From: an uncultured Ruminiclostridium sp. | GTDB taxonomy: Bacteria > Bacillota > Clostridia > Oscillospirales > Ruminococcaceae | Direction of reading: 5' to 3' | Assembly: GCA_947630685.1 (NCBI GenBank) | Contig: CANRII010000003.1 | Coordinates: 1 to 52,865 of the forward strand | Length of the DNA: 52,865 bases | Part shown: positions 50,867 to 52,865 of the stretch, piece after piece | Position numbering within the stretch: the stretch's first letter is position 1 | Layout of the letters: each line of letters opens with the position of its first letter | Notes under the pieces: generated by a model | Told to the model about the DNA's origin: nothing | Seen by the model: only the letters and a program-made list of their open reading frames with translations | Databases searched by the model: none | Translations under genes and position numbers: made by a program

Positions 50867-51916
50867 TTATCTTGATACGGAGCTGTCGAAAAAGTCCGCC
50901 GCCATATTCATAAGATCGAAGTCCAATTCATGGTACAGCCTTTTGTCGGCATGTTCCTCGTAGAACATTACCCGCTGTCTTGGCGTTCCCCTGCCGTGAT
51001 ATTCCTCGATAAACCGGTGATCCAGCCGCTTTCTGTACTTCACCGCATCTTCGCTGCAAAGAGGATTATGCCCCTTGTTCTTCACCGCTACAAAGGTGAT
51101 ATTATCATTCTTCACGACGTTTGAAAGCACGCTGTTCTTAAGGCTTATAACGTCGTCGTCGGTGCTGTGCAGTATCATCATTCTTGCGCCGCGCTCGGTA
51201 GCGGCTTTCGCGCCCGCGGAGGCGGTCAGCTTCGCCGTATCGCCGAATTTTAATTTCTCGTACAGCCTTATATACGGCACTATCGCTTTGACGATGCCCC
51301 CGTACATGCGGGAGCCCTCCTCGATAAGCATGTCCATGCTGCGCTCAAACCCGCTTTGCACGAATATCCCCTTTATATCATGCTCGGCATACGCGCTTAA
51401 AGCAGATACCGCGAATCCTCCCCAGCTGTGGCCGAACAGCAGCAGCGGCAGAGTATTGTCCCGCTCTATGTATTTTAACGCGTTGTCAAGATCTATCACC
51501 GACTGCGGCAGCCCGCGCAGGCTTTTCCCACCGCTTAAATGGCTGCCGGTGTTGTCAAAACCGAATACCTTGTACCCCCTCGCGGCAAAAAACGCTATCT
51601 CGGGCAGGTAGCTCAAATGCCCGTCGAATATCCCGTGGGAAAATACGATAAGCCCTTTGTACTCTTTGTAATTTCTGTCAAAATAATAACAGCCGGTATA
51701 TTTATATTTCTTCAAGGAGGGGAATGTCACCGGCTCGCTCAGCAGGTCGGGATAGTCGTTAGCGTCGGGCAAAAGCGGCGTTTCGTATATCTCGTACCGC
51801 TGGCCGAATATGCTCTCGTACATGATCGCGGCTACCGCCATGCCTATCAGGAATATCAGTACCGGCACGGCGATTATTATGGCTATGGTGATGATAGTCA
51901 TCGTTACCCAGTCCAT
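50867..51916 (-). CDS. Alpha/beta hydrolase, membrane-anchored
   Basis: 349 residues. One hydrophobic segment (about 5-30) anchors the N-terminus. The alpha/beta-hydrolase core follows: oxyanion region VFSHGIFDGHLSY near residue 92, FGFDNTGSHLSGG, nucleophile elbow GHSWGGFAV near residue 165, Asp region MMILHSTDDDVI near 245 and a catalytic His candidate in KNKGHNPLC near 280. The likely class is a serine esterase, lipase or peptidase; the substrate is unknown. GGAGGGGG precedes ATG at 51916, and the gene follows glmU by about 40 nt, so it is probably co-transcribed with it. Confidence 0.85.
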   Translation of the reverse strand: MDWVTMTIITIAIIIAVPVLIFLIGMAVAAIMYESIFGQRYEIYETPLLPDANDYPDLLSEPVTFPSLKKYKYTGCYYFDRNYKEYKGLIVFSHGIFDGHLSYLPEIAFFAARGYKVFGFDNTGSHLSGGKSLRGLPQSVIDLDNALKYIERDNTLPLLLFGHSWGGFAVSALSAYAEHDIKGIFVQSGFERSMDMLIEEGSRMYGGIVKAIVPYIRLYEKLKFGDTAKLTASAGAKAATERGARMMILHSTDDDVISLKNSVLSNVVKNDNITFVAVKNKGHNPLCSEDAVKYRKRLDHRFIEEYHGRGTPRQRVMFYEEHADKRLYHELDFDLMNMAADFFDSSVSR

Positions 51917-51957
51917 ATAACAAGCCCCCTCCTTTCGATCGGAAATTTATTTTAGGG

Positions 51958-52865
51958 TCACGCTTTTCTTTTGCGGCGGCTGTTCTTTTCCCAATGCTCG
52001 ATTATACGGGTGTGACCGCGCTCTACTGCAAGAGAATCCGGCGGTACGTCCTTGGTTATCGTGCTGCCCGCGGCGGTGGTCGCGTTTTCTCCCACCGTCA
52101 CCGGAGCAATAAGATTGGTATTGCAGCCGATAAAGGCATGGTCGCCTATCACGGTACGGAATTTATCTATGCCGTCATAATTAGCGGTGACGCAGCCGCA
52201 GCCGAAATTCACGTCCTTACCAACCGTGCTGTCGCCGACGTATGTAAGATGCGCTATGCTGGTGCTGACGCCGATATCCGAGTTCTTGACCTCGACAAAA
52301 TCCCCTATCTTCACCTTGCTTTGAAGATGGGTGCCGGGTCTTAAATGCACAAACGGCCCTACCGTTACCTCGTCGTCTATGACTGAACCGGCAGCGTGTA
52401 CGTTGTTGAGCGTGACGTTATTTCCTATCTTGCAGCTTTCTATATAGGAGTTAGGACCTATCACGCAGCCGCTGCCTATTACGGTATCGCCTTTTATTAT
52501 CGTATTCGGAAGTATCACGGTGTCATGTCCTATCGAAACGCCGGACGCTATCATTATCCCGTCGGAAATAGGGATATCCACCCCGTCGTCCATAAGGCTT
52601 TCCAATACTTTATCCCTTGCGATACGGTTAAGCTCGGCGAGCTGACGGCGGGAGTTCGCCCCAAGCACCACTTCGGCGTTTCCGGTGGGGTATATACCGC
52701 GCTTTTCAAGCAGCGCCGCCGCGTCGGTAAGGTAATATTCCCCTCCGGCGTTGTCGGAGGTTATTTTATCAAGGCAGCCGAGCAATGCGGAGGGCGAGAA
52801 CCAGTACAGCCCGGAATTTACCTCTTTTATCCCGCGCTGGACCGGCGTGCAGTCCTTTTCCTCGA
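51958..52865 (-). CDS. glmU: Bifunctional N-acetylglucosamine-1-phosphate uridyltransferase/glucosamine-1-phosphate acetyltransferase (partial)
   Basis: The frame is open to the right edge (about 302 codons in the window), so the TTG start listed in the ORF track is not real. The visible N-terminal part reads EEKDCTPVQRGIKEVNSGLYWF ... GGEYYLTD, the end of the uridyltransferase domain. The C-terminal left-handed beta-helix has hexapeptide repeats (IGSGCVIGPNSYIESCKIGNN ... VGPFVHLRPGTHL ... FIGCNTNLIAPV) and the acetyltransferase segment NYDG. GlmU makes UDP-GlcNAc for peptidoglycan and wall polymers. The missing part contains the GTR nucleotide-binding loop. Confidence 0.95.
   Translation of the reverse strand, partial: EEKDCTPVQRGIKEVNSGLYWFSPSALLGCLDKITSDNAGGEYYLTDAAALLEKRGIYPTGNAEVVLGANSRRQLAELNRIARDKVLESLMDDGVDIPISDGIMIASGVSIGHDTVILPNTIIKGDTVIGSGCVIGPNSYIESCKIGNNVTLNNVHAAGSVIDDEVTVGPFVHLRPGTHLQSKVKIGDFVEVKNSDIGVSTSIAHLTYVGDSTVGKDVNFGCGCVTANYDGIDKFRTVIGDHAFIGCNTNLIAPVTVGENATTAAGSTITKDVPPDSLAVERGHTRIIEHWEKNSRRKRKA

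Overview
The window looks like chromosomal DNA of a spore-forming, gut-type Clostridia bacterium (Oscillospiraceae/Ruminococcus-like). The evidence is a complete spoIIAA-spoIIAB-sigF operon, Gram-positive-style promoters and ribosome binding sites, an AgrA/AgrC-like two-component pair, a teichoic-acid/LicD-type surface polymer operon, two plant-glycan glycoside hydrolases and a giant SdrD-like surface protein. The genus is inference; no rRNA or tRNA gene is present to test it.

Layout. (1) 1-15977, minus: one uninterrupted reading frame of more than 5,325 codons, a giant secreted surface protein whose 3' end lies beyond the left edge; the ORF track lists only its shadows. (2) 15978-17069: its promoter, a roughly 240-nt structured leader and a spacer full of hairpins. 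(3) 17070-19700, minus: FMN reductase/azoreductase-type flavoprotein and GH31 alpha-glycosidase. (4) 19895-22762, plus: LytTR response regulator, GHKL histidine kinase and a lipoprotein preceded by a near-perfect LytTR operator. (5) 22768-23042: a 275-bp structured inverted-repeat element (copy 1), then a low-molecular-weight protein tyrosine phosphatase. (6) 23612-25930, minus: CDF metal exporter and CPA2 antiporter. (7) 26238-30552, plus: iorA-iorB-aguA-aguB from a consensus promoter. (8) 30585-32006, minus: sigF, spoIIAB, spoIIAA. (9) 32132-37103, minus: TagB/TarF-like transferase, IspD/TarI-type cytidylyltransferase, NAD-dependent epimerase/dehydratase and a degenerate-epimerase/LicD fusion. 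(10) 37186-40922, minus: mnmE and a short SecA. (11) 41067-45033, minus: pgk-tpiA-gpmI, with copy 2 of the 275-bp element between pgk and tpiA and a 45-bp relic near gpmI. (12) 45257-50726, minus: GH36 alpha-galactosidase, WYL regulator, DUF3810-like putative metallopeptidase and ADP-ribosylglycohydrolase-family protein. (13) 50867-52865, minus: alpha/beta hydrolase and the 3' part of glmU.

How the parts work together. The window combines cell-surface functions (giant adhesin, polymer operon, accessory-type SecA, GlmU precursor supply), alpha-glycoside use (GH31, GH36) feeding glycolysis, and one operon joining 2-oxoacid oxidation to agmatine-to-putrescine conversion. The most unusual non-coding item is the 275-bp element: two copies about 97% identical, with inverted ends resembling a tRNA acceptor stem plus T-arm, two long internal hairpin arms of almost equal length, and the same orientation directly after the stop codon of the upstream gene. 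The clearest regulatory circuit is the LytTR pair with its operator in front of the adjacent lipoprotein gene.
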